A DNA stretch of 64,000 nucleotides from Rhizobiaceae bacterium (GCA_029233925.1 JARGOX010000017.1:84243-148242), one strand, 5' to 3'; positions 17,215 to 26,296 are shown, counted from the stretch's first letter. A program made the numbers and translations. The notes: generated by a model from the sequence alone, not told the origin.

Positions 17215-18810
17215 ATGATTTACAAGTTCGGCGCCTACGATCTTGATCCCCAGATGTTTGAACTTCGCCGGCACGGCAAACCCGTTCCCATTGAACCCCA
17301 GGTCTTCAATGTTCTGTTGCACCTGATCGAAAAGCGGGAGCAGATTGTGTCGAAGGACGCGTTGATTGACGCCGTGTGGCAGGGACGGGTCGTTTCGGAT
17401 ACCACGCTCAGCAGCCGAATATTTGCGCTGCGCAAGGCTGTCGGTGACACCGGTGAGGCGCAAAACGTGATCCGCACCGTGCCGCGGCGCGGCTTCCGCT
17501 TTGTCGCCGAGGTGCGCTGTGATGGTGACGAGGCTCCGTCCCGGGACGCAGACGGTGATATGGTGGATGCAACGGCAGTGAGCCAAGAGATAAGGGCCGC
17601 TGAGCCAAGGCCAGTCGCTGCAGCATCGCCAGGCCCGGCCACCTTCATGCCGACCCTCGTTGTCCTGCCCTTCAGGATCGCCAGCGAGGGGCTGGATGAG
17701 TATTTTTGCGATGGTCTGACCGAAGACGTCATCGCCAATCTGACCCATTTCAGGGAACTGCGGGTCATTGCCAGCGCCTCGTCGTTTCACTTCAGGCAAC
17801 GGGACGTGCCGCTGACCGAGATCGCTGCAAAGCTGGGCGCGGGCTATATTGTTGATGGCAGCGTGCTGAGAGCCGGCGACCGGTTGCGCGTTGCCGTCCA
17901 ACTGATCGAAGCGGCTTCCGGCGTCTCCCTGTGGGCGGATCGCTATGATCGCCAACTGGAGGATATTTTCGCCGTTCAGGACGCCATCACGCACATGATC
18001 GTCGCTTCCCTCGGGGTCCGCATGCAGGATACAGCGCTGACGCGGGCCCTGCTCAAAAGCCCCTCCGAAATGGATGCCTATGATTGTCTTCTGCGGGCCC
18101 GACGCTATACGGCCACCCTGAACGAGAAAATGCATGAGGAGGCGCGCGATCTTCTTGAACGGGCGATCCGGCTGGATCCCAATTATGCCGAAGCCCATGC
18201 GCTTTTGGCCAATGTCTATCTGGCCGAATACCGGTTCGAGGCAAATCCGCGCCCGGACCCGATCGAGCGGGCCTTGGCCATGGCCCTCAAGGCCACCCAG
18301 TTGGACCCGCAGAGCGCCTATGCGCATTGCTGGCTGGCGATCGTGCATTTCTTTCGAAAGGATATCGGCAAGTTCGAGGCCGAAGCGCAGCGGGCAATGG
18401 ACCTCAACCCGAACGACCCGGAAATTCTTGCCGAAGTCGGCCATTACCTGTCATTCCAGGGTGCCAATGAGCGGGGCATGGAGTTGTCGGGCCGGGCGCA
18501 AAAACTCAATCCGCTGCATCCGGGCTGGTATCATTTCAGCGCAGCGCTGCTGCATTACCACCAGTGTGACTATGAAGATGTCCTGGTGGATGTTCAGCGT
18601 ATCAGCATGCCTGATTTCTACTGGTCCCATATGCTCAACGCCGCCGCACTCGGGCAACTGGGTCGTCCGGACGCGGCCAAATCGCTGGCGCTGATGAAGA
18701 GGGTGAAGCCGAGCATCCGCGCCGCAGCCGAAATCCAAAAGTGGAACACGCCGCCTCAAGATGCCGCCCATATCATGGAAGGCCTGCGCAAGGCCGGTCA
18801 TGACGAATAG
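17215..18810 (+). CDS. Winged-helix (OmpR/CadC-type) regulator with TolB-like and TPR domains
   Basis: The ATG at 17215 is preferred over the TTG six bases earlier; the product has 531 residues. Residues 3-100 form an OmpR/PhoB-type winged helix (EPQVFNVLLHLIEKREQIVS; SRIFALRKAVGD; RTVPRRGFRFVAEV). After a Pro/Ala linker comes a TolB-N/adenylate-cyclase-associated domain (LVVLPFRIASEGLDEYFCDG, YIVDGSVLRAGDRLRVAVQL), then TPR repeats to the end (LERAIRLDPNYAEAHALLAN). Unlike CadC there is no transmembrane helix, so it is a soluble one-component regulator. It diverges from the DUF1326-DUF2182 genes. Confidence 0.88.
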   Translation: MIYKFGAYDLDPQMFELRRHGKPVPIEPQVFNVLLHLIEKREQIVSKDALIDAVWQGRVVSDTTLSSRIFALRKAVGDTGEAQNVIRTVPRRGFRFVAEVRCDGDEAPSRDADGDMVDATAVSQEIRAAEPRPVAAASPGPATFMPTLVVLPFRIASEGLDEYFCDGLTEDVIANLTHFRELRVIASASSFHFRQRDVPLTEIAAKLGAGYIVDGSVLRAGDRLRVAVQLIEAASGVSLWADRYDRQLEDIFAVQDAITHMIVASLGVRMQDTALTRALLKSPSEMDAYDCLLRARRYTATLNEKMHEEARDLLERAIRLDPNYAEAHALLANVYLAEYRFEANPRPDPIERALAMALKATQLDPQSAYAHCWLAIVHFFRKDIGKFEAEAQRAMDLNPNDPEILAEVGHYLSFQGANERGMELSGRAQKLNPLHPGWYHFSAALLHYHQCDYEDVLVDVQRISMPDFYWSHMLNAAALGQLGRPDAAKSLALMKRVKPSIRAAAEIQKWNTPPQDAAHIMEGLRKAGHDE

Positions 18811-19110
18811 TGTTTGGTCAGTTGTTGGGGCTGTGATTTACGGCGTGATCATGCATCCATGAGATGTCTTCAGGAAATTGCTCCTGAACCGACAAAACAC
18901 CGGGCTTTTGCTGCGATGGTGTGTAGGGCGTGTCGTGCCTGGTATGATTTTTCCGCGCTGGTAACTTGCATAAAGTTTGTATAATTTGCAGTATCGGGAT
19001 TACGGGAGGCCTTGAGGCAACGATCTTGAGTGCGACGTTTGGTTGTCGCAACGAAGGATTTGACCTCAGCAAATGCCATGGGCACACATGAAAATCAGGG
19101 AGCCGAAGCA
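18811..19110. other. Intergenic region, no gene seen
   Basis: A 300-base gap between the regulator and the oxidoreductase. An open frame from the GTG at 19030 runs into the downstream gene, but its first 27 codons show no family similarity. No RNA gene or clear terminator was found. Confidence 0.5.
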
Positions 19111-20118
19111 ATGTCTGAAGCCAATCGCGAATGGGTCATTACTGAATATTCCGGACTGTCCGGACTTCAATTGAGGGAATATACGCCCGAGCAGCCAGGA
19201 CCCGGCGAGGTTCGACTGAAGGTTGAAGCCTTTGCTCTCAACTGGGGCGACATGGACCTGATGCAGGGCCGTTACTCCTTCAATTTCAGCCAGTTGCCGG
19301 CGCGTATCGGCTGCGAGGCCGTGGGCGTCGTCGACCAGATCGGTGAGGGCGTTGCCGGTATCGCATTGGGCGAGCGCTATTGCACGCTTCCGTATTTTTA
19401 CGACATGAAGGGCGTCAGTGGCGATACGGTGATCATCGATGCCCGATATCTGACGAAGGCGCCGGACGGCATCAGCGCAACAGAGGCCGGATCGATCTGG
19501 ATGCAATTCATGACCGCCTACTATCCGATTGCCGAACTGGCCAAGGCCGCCCCGGGTGTCAATATCCTGGTGACCGCAGCAACCAGCACCGCCGGTTATT
19601 CAGCGCTGCAAATCGGACGGATCAAGGGCGCAAACATGATCGGAACCTCGCGGTTTGAACATAACCGCGATTATCTCATGCAGGGTGGCGCAAGCCACGT
19701 TTATATCGGTGAAGGCGAAAATCTGCCGGAAGCGTTGAAAGAATTTACCGATGGGGTGGGCGTACACGCCGTCTTCGATTCCATCGGCGCCGGGATGATC
19801 GCACAATATGCCAGGGCCCTTGCCAAGGATGCGCAATTGTTTACCTATGGGACGCTCGATGAAAAACTGCCCGAACTGCCGATGATGGAACTTTATCAGG
19901 CGAACGCGACCTTCAAACCCTATTCATTGTTCAACTATATTGAAAACGCCGAATGGAAGAAGAAGGGGCTCGATTTTGTCTATGGCGCTCTGGCTTCAGG
20001 CCAAATTCAACCGAATGTCGACAGGGTCTTTGAAATGGAGGACTTCCAGGAGGCGTGGACCTATCTGCGTGCTCCGCGCAAGAGCCATGGCAAGGTGATG
20101 ATCAGGGTTGGAGACTAA
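19111..20118 (+). CDS. Zinc-independent MDR-family oxidoreductase (quinone oxidoreductase-like)
   Basis: The start at ATG 19111 has GGGAGC nine bases upstream and gives 335 residues. The N-terminal GroES-like domain has FALNWGDMDLMQGRYSF and GCEAVGVVDQIGEGVAG. The Rossmann part has ILVTAATSTAGYSALQIGR (a divergent AxxGxxG nucleotide motif). The catalytic zinc ligands of alcohol dehydrogenases are absent, so this is probably an NADPH-dependent quinone or enone reductase. It stands alone, converging on the GntR gene that ends the peptide ABC operon. Confidence 0.85.
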   Translation: MSEANREWVITEYSGLSGLQLREYTPEQPGPGEVRLKVEAFALNWGDMDLMQGRYSFNFSQLPARIGCEAVGVVDQIGEGVAGIALGERYCTLPYFYDMKGVSGDTVIIDARYLTKAPDGISATEAGSIWMQFMTAYYPIAELAKAAPGVNILVTAATSTAGYSALQIGRIKGANMIGTSRFEHNRDYLMQGGASHVYIGEGENLPEALKEFTDGVGVHAVFDSIGAGMIAQYARALAKDAQLFTYGTLDEKLPELPMMELYQANATFKPYSLFNYIENAEWKKKGLDFVYGALASGQIQPNVDRVFEMEDFQEAWTYLRAPRKSHGKVMIRVGD

Positions 20119-20142
20119 GTCTTTTACCTTGGTTATTACCGG

Positions 20143-20919
20143 TCAGCTGCTTTCATCGATGAAGCGATGTTCCAGGGTGGCTTCCAGGGTGAGCATCTGT
20201 TGTTCGGCATGGATCATGTGCTCGCTTATGATGCTGCGAACGACCTCCACGTCACCGGCTTTCATGGCCTTGATCAGCTCGCGCTGATAGGCGATGCCGC
20301 GCTGGCGCAGGATCGGTTGTGGCTGCAGGTAGATGTCGCGGCAGACCGCCAGATCTTTCAATAGCCGCTGCAGGAAGCGGCACTGGAATGACAGCAGGGC
20401 ATTGTCGGAATATTCGGCAACGACCGTGTGAAAATCCAGCTCGGCCATGCGCTGCTGCCAGCGCTCGCCGGCATCTCTTGCTTCGTGATCGTAGACGGCG
20501 ATAATGTCTTCGAGCCGCCGGAAGCCGGATTCGTCCATATTGTCCATGGCGCTGACGGCAACCAGCGGTTCAAGCGCCTTTCGCAGTTCGTAAATGTCGG
20601 CAATCGTCACATCCTTGGCAAACAGATAATTGCCAAGCAGGCTCATGGCGCGCCCCTCGGACATGCGCTCGACGAAGGCGCCGCCGCCCGGTCCCGTGCG
20701 TATCCGCACCAGACCCTGCACTTCCAGTGATTTCAAGGCCTCGCGCACAGTGCCCTTGCTGGCGGCATATTGGGCGATCAGATCCTTTTCCTGCGGCAGG
20801 CGATCACCGGGTTCCAGCCCGTGTTCCATGATCGTGCGCTTGATCGCCTCGGCAATCTCGTCGGTGCGCTTGCGCGCCTTGCGTGCGGGTTTTTTTGTTC
20901 CTGGAGCGGAAACCCTCAT
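20143..20919 (-). CDS. GntR-family regulator, FCD subfamily, of the peptide ABC operon
   Basis: The 258-residue protein has a basic N-terminal tail (KKPARKARKR), a winged helix-turn-helix (LPQEKDLIAQYAASKGTVRE...LVRIRTGPGGGAFVE) and an FCD effector domain (ELDFHTVVAEYSDN; ISEHMIHAEQQM). It is the last gene of the five-gene peptide transporter operon, 25 bases after the ATPase stop. The two near-identical palindromes upstream of the binding-protein gene (26216-26233 and 26246-26263) are its likely operators, which would give autoregulation. Confidence 0.88.
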   Translation of the reverse strand: MRVSAPGTKKPARKARKRTDEIAEAIKRTIMEHGLEPGDRLPQEKDLIAQYAASKGTVREALKSLEVQGLVRIRTGPGGGAFVERMSEGRAMSLLGNYLFAKDVTIADIYELRKALEPLVAVSAMDNMDESGFRRLEDIIAVYDHEARDAGERWQQRMAELDFHTVVAEYSDNALLSFQCRFLQRLLKDLAVCRDIYLQPQPILRQRGIAYQRELIKAMKAGDVEVVRSIISEHMIHAEQQMLTLEATLEHRFIDESS

Positions 20920-20944
20920 GACACTGATCAGTCCTTATCCGGTT

Positions 20945-21775
20945 TCAAGGCATATTCTGTTTCGAGGCACGCCCCGTTTCGAGGAGAGGCGCGCTCGATA
21001 TCAGACGCTTGGTATAGTCATGGCGGGGTGACTTGAAAAGCGCCTCGGCCGGACCTTCTTCGACGACTTCGCCAAAATACATGACCGCCACCCGGTCACA
21101 GACGCTCTCCACCACAGCAAGATCGTGGCTAATGAACAGATAGGACAGATCGAATTCGGTCTTCAGGTCCTCCAGCAGCAGAAGCACTTGCGCCTGTACT
21201 GACACGTCGAGGGCGCTCACCGGTTCATCGAGGACCATGATACGCGGCGCGGCAGCCAGCGCCCGGGCAATGGCGATGCGCTGAGCCTGCCCACCGGAAA
21301 ACTCGTGCGGATAGCGCTCCAGCGTATCGGCCGGCATTTGCACGGCATCCAGCAGTTCTTTCATCCGCGTCCTGCGGCGGGCCGGGTCGAAGCCTTTCAG
21401 CAACCGCAGCGGGGCTTCCAGCGTCGCGCCTATGGTCTTGCGCGGATTGAGCGAGGAGGTCGGGTCCTGGAACACGTATTGGATCATCTGTCCGAAGGCG
21501 CGCGGACCCTCTTTTGCCAGTGTTCCTGCATCCTTTCCGGCGATCTGCATCTGCCCGCTGGTGGGTGTTTCAAGTCCGACCACCATGCGCGCCAGTGTCG
21601 ATTTTCCCGACCCGCTTTCGCCAACGATGGCCAGGGTTTCTCCCTGTCTGAGCGCCAGCGTTACATTTTTGACCGCATGAACGACGTGTGATGTTCCGCC
21701 GAACAGGCGGCGTTTTCCGCCGAATGTCTTGGTCAGGCCGGTGACTGCAATGGCATTGGGTTCGTGCATCATCAA
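20945..21775 (-). CDS. Peptide-type ABC transporter ATP-binding protein (OppF/DppF-like)
   Basis: The 276-residue protein has Walker A GESGSGKST, Q-loop YVFQDP, signature LSGGQ-type (FSGGQAQRIAIARAL), Walker B IMVLDEP and H-loop ISHD. The N-terminus GLTKTFGGKRRLFGG and the C-terminal oligopeptide-transporter extension fit the DppF/OppF class. It overlaps the preceding permease-ATPase gene by four bases (ATGA), so translation is coupled. It should pair with the ATPase half of that fusion protein. Confidence 0.93.
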   Translation of the reverse strand: MMMHEPNAIAVTGLTKTFGGKRRLFGGTSHVVHAVKNVTLALRQGETLAIVGESGSGKSTLARMVVGLETPTSGQMQIAGKDAGTLAKEGPRAFGQMIQYVFQDPTSSLNPRKTIGATLEAPLRLLKGFDPARRRTRMKELLDAVQMPADTLERYPHEFSGGQAQRIAIARALAAAPRIMVLDEPVSALDVSVQAQVLLLLEDLKTEFDLSYLFISHDLAVVESVCDRVAVMYFGEVVEEGPAEALFKSPRHDYTKRLISSAPLLETGRASKQNMP

Positions 21776-23559
21776 ACCCCTTCGACCTTGGGCAATTGGC
21801 GCAAGCCCTCAAGGAAGGCCTTGCCCTGGCCAAGCCTTGGCACGCAGGCGATGAGCCGCTGTGTATAGGGATGCTGGGGATTTCCCAGAATGTCAGCTGT
21901 CTTCCCGGTTTCGACAATCTCGCCATGGCGCATCACGGCGACCCGGTCGCATATTTCCGCGACAACGCCAAAATCATGGGTGATGAACAGCAAGGCCAGA
22001 CCACGCTCCTGGCGCAGGGCCTGCAGCAGGCGCAGAATTTCAGCCTGTACGGTCACATCCAGGGCGGTCGTCGGCTCGTCGGCAATGATGATGTCCGGGT
22101 CGTTGGCCAGCGCCATGGCAATGCCGACGCGCTGCCTCTGGCCGCCTGACAATTCATGCGGATAGGCCGCGGCGCGCTTTGCCGGATCGGGAATGCGCAC
22201 CGTATCCAGCAAGGCGACGGCCTTTGCATGGGCCTCATTGCGGCTGACCTGCTGATGGGCACGCACGGCCTCGGCAACCTGCTCGCCTACGGTGAAAAGC
22301 GGATGCAACGTTGTCAGCGGGTCCTGAAAAATATAGGCGACCCTGCTGCCGCGATAGGATGCGATTTCCGTATCATGCATGGAAAAAATGTCGCGACCAT
22401 CAATGGCGACGGATCCGCCTGTAATGACGCCGGGAGGGGAGGCGACAAGTCCGAGCAGGGAAAGTGCCGTGACGCTCTTTCCCGATCCGCTTTCACCGAT
22501 CAGACCAAGGCATTCACCCTTCTGGACGGCAAAACTGATGCCCTTGACGGCCGGCATTGTGCCCTGGGTGCTCTCGAAGCCCGTCTGGAGATTTTCGACG
22601 GACAGGGCAGCACCTTTGCCCGCAGCGCTGGTCTCGCTTCTGTCGGCGCGGTCGATCCGGGTCACCGGCAATGGTCGGTTGAGCGCCCCGGCCCGCAGGC
22701 GCGGGTCAAGCGCATCGCGCACGCCGTCGCCGAGCAGGTTGATGCTCATGACGATGATGAAGACCATCACACCGGGAATTATGGAGACGGAGGGGGCGGT
22801 GAACAACAATGAACGGCCTTCGCCCAGCATGGAACCGAGATCGGCCTGCGGTGGCTGCGCGCCCAGTCCCAGAAAGCTCAGACCGGCTGTCTCGAGGATC
22901 ATCCAGCCAACGGTGGTCGACATGGTGATGACGATAATCGGCAGGACGTTGGGCAGGATTTCCGTCAGCACGATGGATGTATGGCTCTTGCCCGACAGTC
23001 GCGCCGCATCAACAAATTCCCGGTGCGCCAGACCCACGGTGATGCCGCGAATATTGCGGGCAAAAAACGGGATATTGACCACCGCAATGGCATAGAGCGC
23101 ATTCATCAGTCCCGGCCCGAGCACCGCGACGATGGCCAGCGCCAGCAGGATGTAGGGAAAGGCCATCAGCATATCGATGCCGCGCATCATGATGTTGTCC
23201 GCCCGCCCGCCCGCATAACCGGCCACCAGGCCGATCAGCGAGCCGAAGAAGGCGGCGATCAGGGATGCCGACAGGCCAACGGCCAGCGACACCCGCGATC
23301 CCCAGATCAGCCGGGCGAGAATGTCGCGCCCCAGATGATCGGTCCCCAGCAGGTGACCGTCGGAAAGGATCGGCTGCAGGCGTCCGGCCAGATCAATTGT
23401 GTCGGGATTGTCAATCGGCAGGATGGGCGCGGCCACAACCAGCACCACAAGCGCGGCAATGATGTAGAACCCTGCCGCTGCAAGTCTGTTGTTCATCAAC
23501 AATTGCCAGGCGGTCGGGCGGCGTGATTTCTGACTTGCCGGTGTTGTCGTGGCGCTCAT
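21772..23559 (-). CDS. Fused peptide ABC transporter permease (DppC-like) and ATP-binding protein (DppD-like)
   Basis: This 595-residue protein joins two normally separate subunits. Residues 1-290 are a DppC-type permease with six hydrophobic segments and the EAA loop (EFVDAARLSGKSHTSIVLTE). After a linker (about 290-320), residues 320-590 form a DppD-type ATPase with Walker A GESGSGKSV, signature LSGGQRQRVGIAMAL, Walker B IIIADEP and H-loop ITHD. Such fusions occur in alphaproteobacterial peptide/nickel-family importers. The gene overlaps both neighbours by four bases. Confidence 0.93.
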   Translation of the reverse strand: MSATTTPASQKSRRPTAWQLLMNNRLAAAGFYIIAALVVLVVAAPILPIDNPDTIDLAGRLQPILSDGHLLGTDHLGRDILARLIWGSRVSLAVGLSASLIAAFFGSLIGLVAGYAGGRADNIMMRGIDMLMAFPYILLALAIVAVLGPGLMNALYAIAVVNIPFFARNIRGITVGLAHREFVDAARLSGKSHTSIVLTEILPNVLPIIVITMSTTVGWMILETAGLSFLGLGAQPPQADLGSMLGEGRSLLFTAPSVSIIPGVMVFIIVMSINLLGDGVRDALDPRLRAGALNRPLPVTRIDRADRSETSAAGKGAALSVENLQTGFESTQGTMPAVKGISFAVQKGECLGLIGESGSGKSVTALSLLGLVASPPGVITGGSVAIDGRDIFSMHDTEIASYRGSRVAYIFQDPLTTLHPLFTVGEQVAEAVRAHQQVSRNEAHAKAVALLDTVRIPDPAKRAAAYPHELSGGQRQRVGIAMALANDPDIIIADEPTTALDVTVQAEILRLLQALRQERGLALLFITHDFGVVAEICDRVAVMRHGEIVETGKTADILGNPQHPYTQRLIACVPRLGQGKAFLEGLRQLPKVEGV

Positions 23560-24503
23560 GATTTCAATCTCGGATCAAGCAGCGACTGCACCACATCGGC
23601 CAGCAGATTGAACAGGACATAGCTGGCCGCGACCACCAATACGCCGCCCTGGACCAGCAGAATGTCGCGGGTCGAAATGGCCTTGACGAGCATTGCGCCG
23701 ATACCCGGCCACTGGAAAACCGTCTCGATATAGACAGCACCGCCGAGAACGAACCCTGCCTGGATGCCGATCACCGGGACGACGCTGACTAGCGCTGCCT
23801 TGAAGGCGTGTTTGTATATGACGGTGCGTTCATTCAGTCCCTTGGCCCGCGCGGTGCGCACATAGTCCTGGCGCAGCACTTCCAGCATGGACGCACGGGT
23901 CAGCCGGGCAATGACGCCCGTGGCAACCACCGACAATGTGGTCGCAGGCAGGATCAGATGACGCAGCAGGTCGGGCAAGTCGCCGCCGCCATAGGCGGCA
24001 AACATGCCCGAGGCCGGAAGGAGGCGCCATTGCACCGCGAAAAAAAGGATAAGCAATAGTCCGAGGAAGAAGGACGGGATGGAAATGCCGATCAGGACGA
24101 CAAAGGTCACCGCCCGGTCGACCCAGCCGAACTGCCGAACGGCGGAAACGATGCCCGCCAGCAGTCCGAGGATCGAGCACAGGACCAGCGCTGTGCCGGA
24201 AAGGATGAGCGTGGCGCCGAAGCGATCAAGAATTTCGTCGAGAACCGGGCGATTGAGGATATAGGAGCGTCCGAAATCGCCCTGCAGCAGATTGCTGATC
24301 CATATGCCGTATTGCTCAAGCAGGGTCTTGTCGAGGCCCAGTTCACGGTTGATGCGCTCGACATTTTCCGGAGTGGCATAGGAGCCCAGAATGGCGGTCG
24401 CCGGATCGCCGGGGATCAGCGCCATGATCAGGAAGACGATGACGGAAAGTCCGAAAAGAACGGGAATGGCAGAAACAAGCCGCTTTAGAATATAGCCCGT
24501 CAA
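23556..24503 (-). CDS. Peptide-type ABC transporter permease (DppB-like)
   Basis: The 315-residue inner-membrane protein begins MTGYILKRLVSAIPVLFGLS, the standard DppB/OppB N-terminus, and contains six hydrophobic segments with the EAA loop DYVRTARAKGLNERTVIYKH. It follows the binding-protein gene after a 62-base spacer with a strong hairpin and overlaps the fusion permease gene by ATGA. It forms the membrane channel with the DppC-like part of the fusion. Confidence 0.93.
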   Translation of the reverse strand: MTGYILKRLVSAIPVLFGLSVIVFLIMALIPGDPATAILGSYATPENVERINRELGLDKTLLEQYGIWISNLLQGDFGRSYILNRPVLDEILDRFGATLILSGTALVLCSILGLLAGIVSAVRQFGWVDRAVTFVVLIGISIPSFFLGLLLILFFAVQWRLLPASGMFAAYGGGDLPDLLRHLILPATTLSVVATGVIARLTRASMLEVLRQDYVRTARAKGLNERTVIYKHAFKAALVSVVPVIGIQAGFVLGGAVYIETVFQWPGIGAMLVKAISTRDILLVQGGVLVVAASYVLFNLLADVVQSLLDPRLKS

Positions 24504-24531
24504 TGCACTGCCTCCCCGGTGGTCCTGGACA

Positions 24532-24559
24532 GCGCCGGGACAGATGATTGTCCCGGCGC
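24532..24559 (-). terminator. Perfect 11-bp hairpin after the peptide-binding-protein gene
   Basis: GCGCCGGGACA (24532-24542) and TGTCCCGGCGC (24549-24559) form a perfect stem with a six-base loop. It begins 7 bases after the binding-protein stop codon within the operon and lacks a U-tract on the transcribed strand. It therefore more likely protects the upstream mRNA from 3' exonucleases or attenuates the downstream genes than ends all transcription. Confidence 0.65.
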
Positions 24560-24565
24560 AGCTTT

Positions 24566-26140
24566 TTAGTTCGGCTTGGAAACCTTGCCCAGCATAAGCA
24601 GGAATGAAGGCTGCAGGGCAAAATTTTCAACCGTGGCTGAAGCGACGGCATTCTGTTTCCAGTTTGCCACGAAAAGCCAGGGCGCATCGTCCTGCACGAT
24701 GGTCTGCATCTCCTTGTAGAGCCTGGCGCGTTCTGTCTGGTCGGTGGATTGGCGTGCACCTTCCAGCAGGGCGTCGACCTCAGGGTTGGAATAGTAACCC
24801 GAATTGAAACCGCCCTTGTCCGGCCAGGCGGCTGTGCGCAGCGCAAGGAAGGGTAAAGTGTCCGGATCATTGGTCATCCAGGCCATTTCAGCCATATCCG
24901 CCTTGCCTTCGAGGCCGGGATTGACCTTTCCGAGGAAGGTGTTCCATTCGTAGGTTTCGATCTTGACGTTCAGTCCGACAGCTTTCAGATCGGCCTGGAT
25001 GGCTGTGCCCATCGGCACAGGATCCAGCATGCCGGAACCGCCTTCCGTGACATAGAAGGTGACTTCGGCGCCATCCATGCCGGCTTCCGCAATCAGCTCC
25101 TTGGCCTTTTGCGGATCATAGGGATAGGGCTCCAGCGCCTCATTATAGGCCCAGCTGAAGGCGGGCGGCGTCGGTCCGGCTGCAACAGTTGCGGTTCCCT
25201 GCAGCACATTGTTGACCAGGGCCTCCTTGTTGACCGCATAATTGACGGCCTGGCGCATCCGCTTGTCGGCAAATGGACCTTCCTTGGCATTGAGGATCAG
25301 GAACCAGAGATGGGGACCGGCCTGGTCGTATACATTGTAGTTGGGGTCCGAGGCGAAGGTGGCGATATTGTCAGGCGGGACTTCAACCATCATGTCGATG
25401 CCGCCAGACAGCATCTCTGCAACACGCGTATTGGCATCGGTGATGGGACGGAAAATCACCGCTTCCAGTGAGGGGGCGCCGTCCCAATAGCCATCATTGC
25501 GTTCGACAACAACGCGGGCATTGGACTGCCACTCGACGAATTTGAACGGGCCGGTGCCGACAGGATTGCGGCCGAAATCCTTGCCATGTTTGACAATGCC
25601 GGCAGGCGAGGCGATGAGGCCGGTCGGATAGGCAAGGTTGGACAGGAACGGCGCGAAGGGCTCGGAAAGCCTGAATGCAACCGTTGTGGGGTTTATTGCT
25701 GTTACCTCGGCAATCGAGGAAAAGAAAAACGACAGGGGGAACGGTCCCGTATCATGCTGCGGATGGTCGTCCTTGAGCATCCGATCGAAATTGAATTTCA
25801 CCGCTTCGGCGTTGAAATCCGTTCCGTCATGAAACTTGACGCCTTCGCGCAGAGTGAATGTATAGGTCAGCCCGTCATCTGATATGGTCCAGGCTGTTGC
25901 CAGAGCGGGCTCAACCTCAAGTTTGCCGTTCTTGTAGCGCACTAGGCCGTCATAGACGTTCATCAGGATACGAAAATCATTGACGGCGGTCACGGTATGC
26001 GGATCGAGCGCCAGGGGCTCGGCTATCTGCCCGACGATCAGGACATTGGGCGGGGTTTGTGCAGAACCGGAGCCTGCGACACCCAAAACCGACACGGCGG
26101 CAAGGGCAAGGGCGACTATTCCTCTTTTGATTATATGCAT
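24566..26140 (-). CDS. Peptide-type ABC transporter substrate-binding protein (SBP_bac_5 family)
   Basis: The 524-residue protein has a signal peptide (MHIIKRGIVALALAAVSVLG...GSAQ) and the family-5 binding-protein layout, including EPLALDPHTVTAVNDFRILM, LREGVKFHDGTDFNAEAVKF (the DppA/OppA hallmark) and PVGTGPFKFVEW. It captures a peptide-like or opine-like ligand in the periplasm for the downstream permeases. It is the first gene of the operon, read from a promoter near the two palindromes at 26216-26263. Ligand identity cannot be read from sequence; the divergent DUF1028 gene suggests an amide or peptide. Confidence 0.93.
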   Translation of the reverse strand: MHIIKRGIVALALAAVSVLGVAGSGSAQTPPNVLIVGQIAEPLALDPHTVTAVNDFRILMNVYDGLVRYKNGKLEVEPALATAWTISDDGLTYTFTLREGVKFHDGTDFNAEAVKFNFDRMLKDDHPQHDTGPFPLSFFFSSIAEVTAINPTTVAFRLSEPFAPFLSNLAYPTGLIASPAGIVKHGKDFGRNPVGTGPFKFVEWQSNARVVVERNDGYWDGAPSLEAVIFRPITDANTRVAEMLSGGIDMMVEVPPDNIATFASDPNYNVYDQAGPHLWFLILNAKEGPFADKRMRQAVNYAVNKEALVNNVLQGTATVAAGPTPPAFSWAYNEALEPYPYDPQKAKELIAEAGMDGAEVTFYVTEGGSGMLDPVPMGTAIQADLKAVGLNVKIETYEWNTFLGKVNPGLEGKADMAEMAWMTNDPDTLPFLALRTAAWPDKGGFNSGYYSNPEVDALLEGARQSTDQTERARLYKEMQTIVQDDAPWLFVANWKQNAVASATVENFALQPSFLLMLGKVSKPN

Positions 26141-26215
26141 GACGTTCTCCTTGGCGGCATAGCAAATGGCAGTCGCCCCGGATTATGGGACCGGTATTGG
26201 CGACCGATCAAATCT

Positions 26216-26233
26216 AATTTATCAGCATAAATT
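26216..26233. promoter_or_regulatory. Palindromic operator 1 upstream of the peptide ABC operon
   Basis: AATTTATCAGCATAAATT has six-base perfect arms (AATTTA/TAAATT) around a six-base centre. It lies 30 bases, about three helical turns, from a near-identical site at 26246-26263. Both lie between the divergent binding-protein and DUF1028 genes. The operon's own GntR regulator is the probable ligand. Confidence 0.7.
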
Positions 26234-26245
26234 GATGACGCAACT

Positions 26246-26263
26246 AATTTATGCGTATAAATT
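26246..26263. promoter_or_regulatory. Palindromic operator 2, overlapping a promoter for the DUF1028 gene
   Basis: AATTTATGCGTATAAATT has the same arms as operator 1. It covers a plausible -10 box TATAAA (26256-26261) for the rightward gene, with TTGATG (26232-26237) as -35 at 18-base spacing. Binding here would block that promoter directly. Promoter assignment is by eye. Confidence 0.65.
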
Positions 26264-26296
26264 GACAACTGTGGAAATCGGAGGCATCAAGGACCC

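Noticed and set aside
17179..18444. A 421-codon reverse-strand open frame
   Set aside because: It mirrors the winged-helix/TPR regulator gene, has no recognisable motif, and arises from GC-rich third-codon bias.
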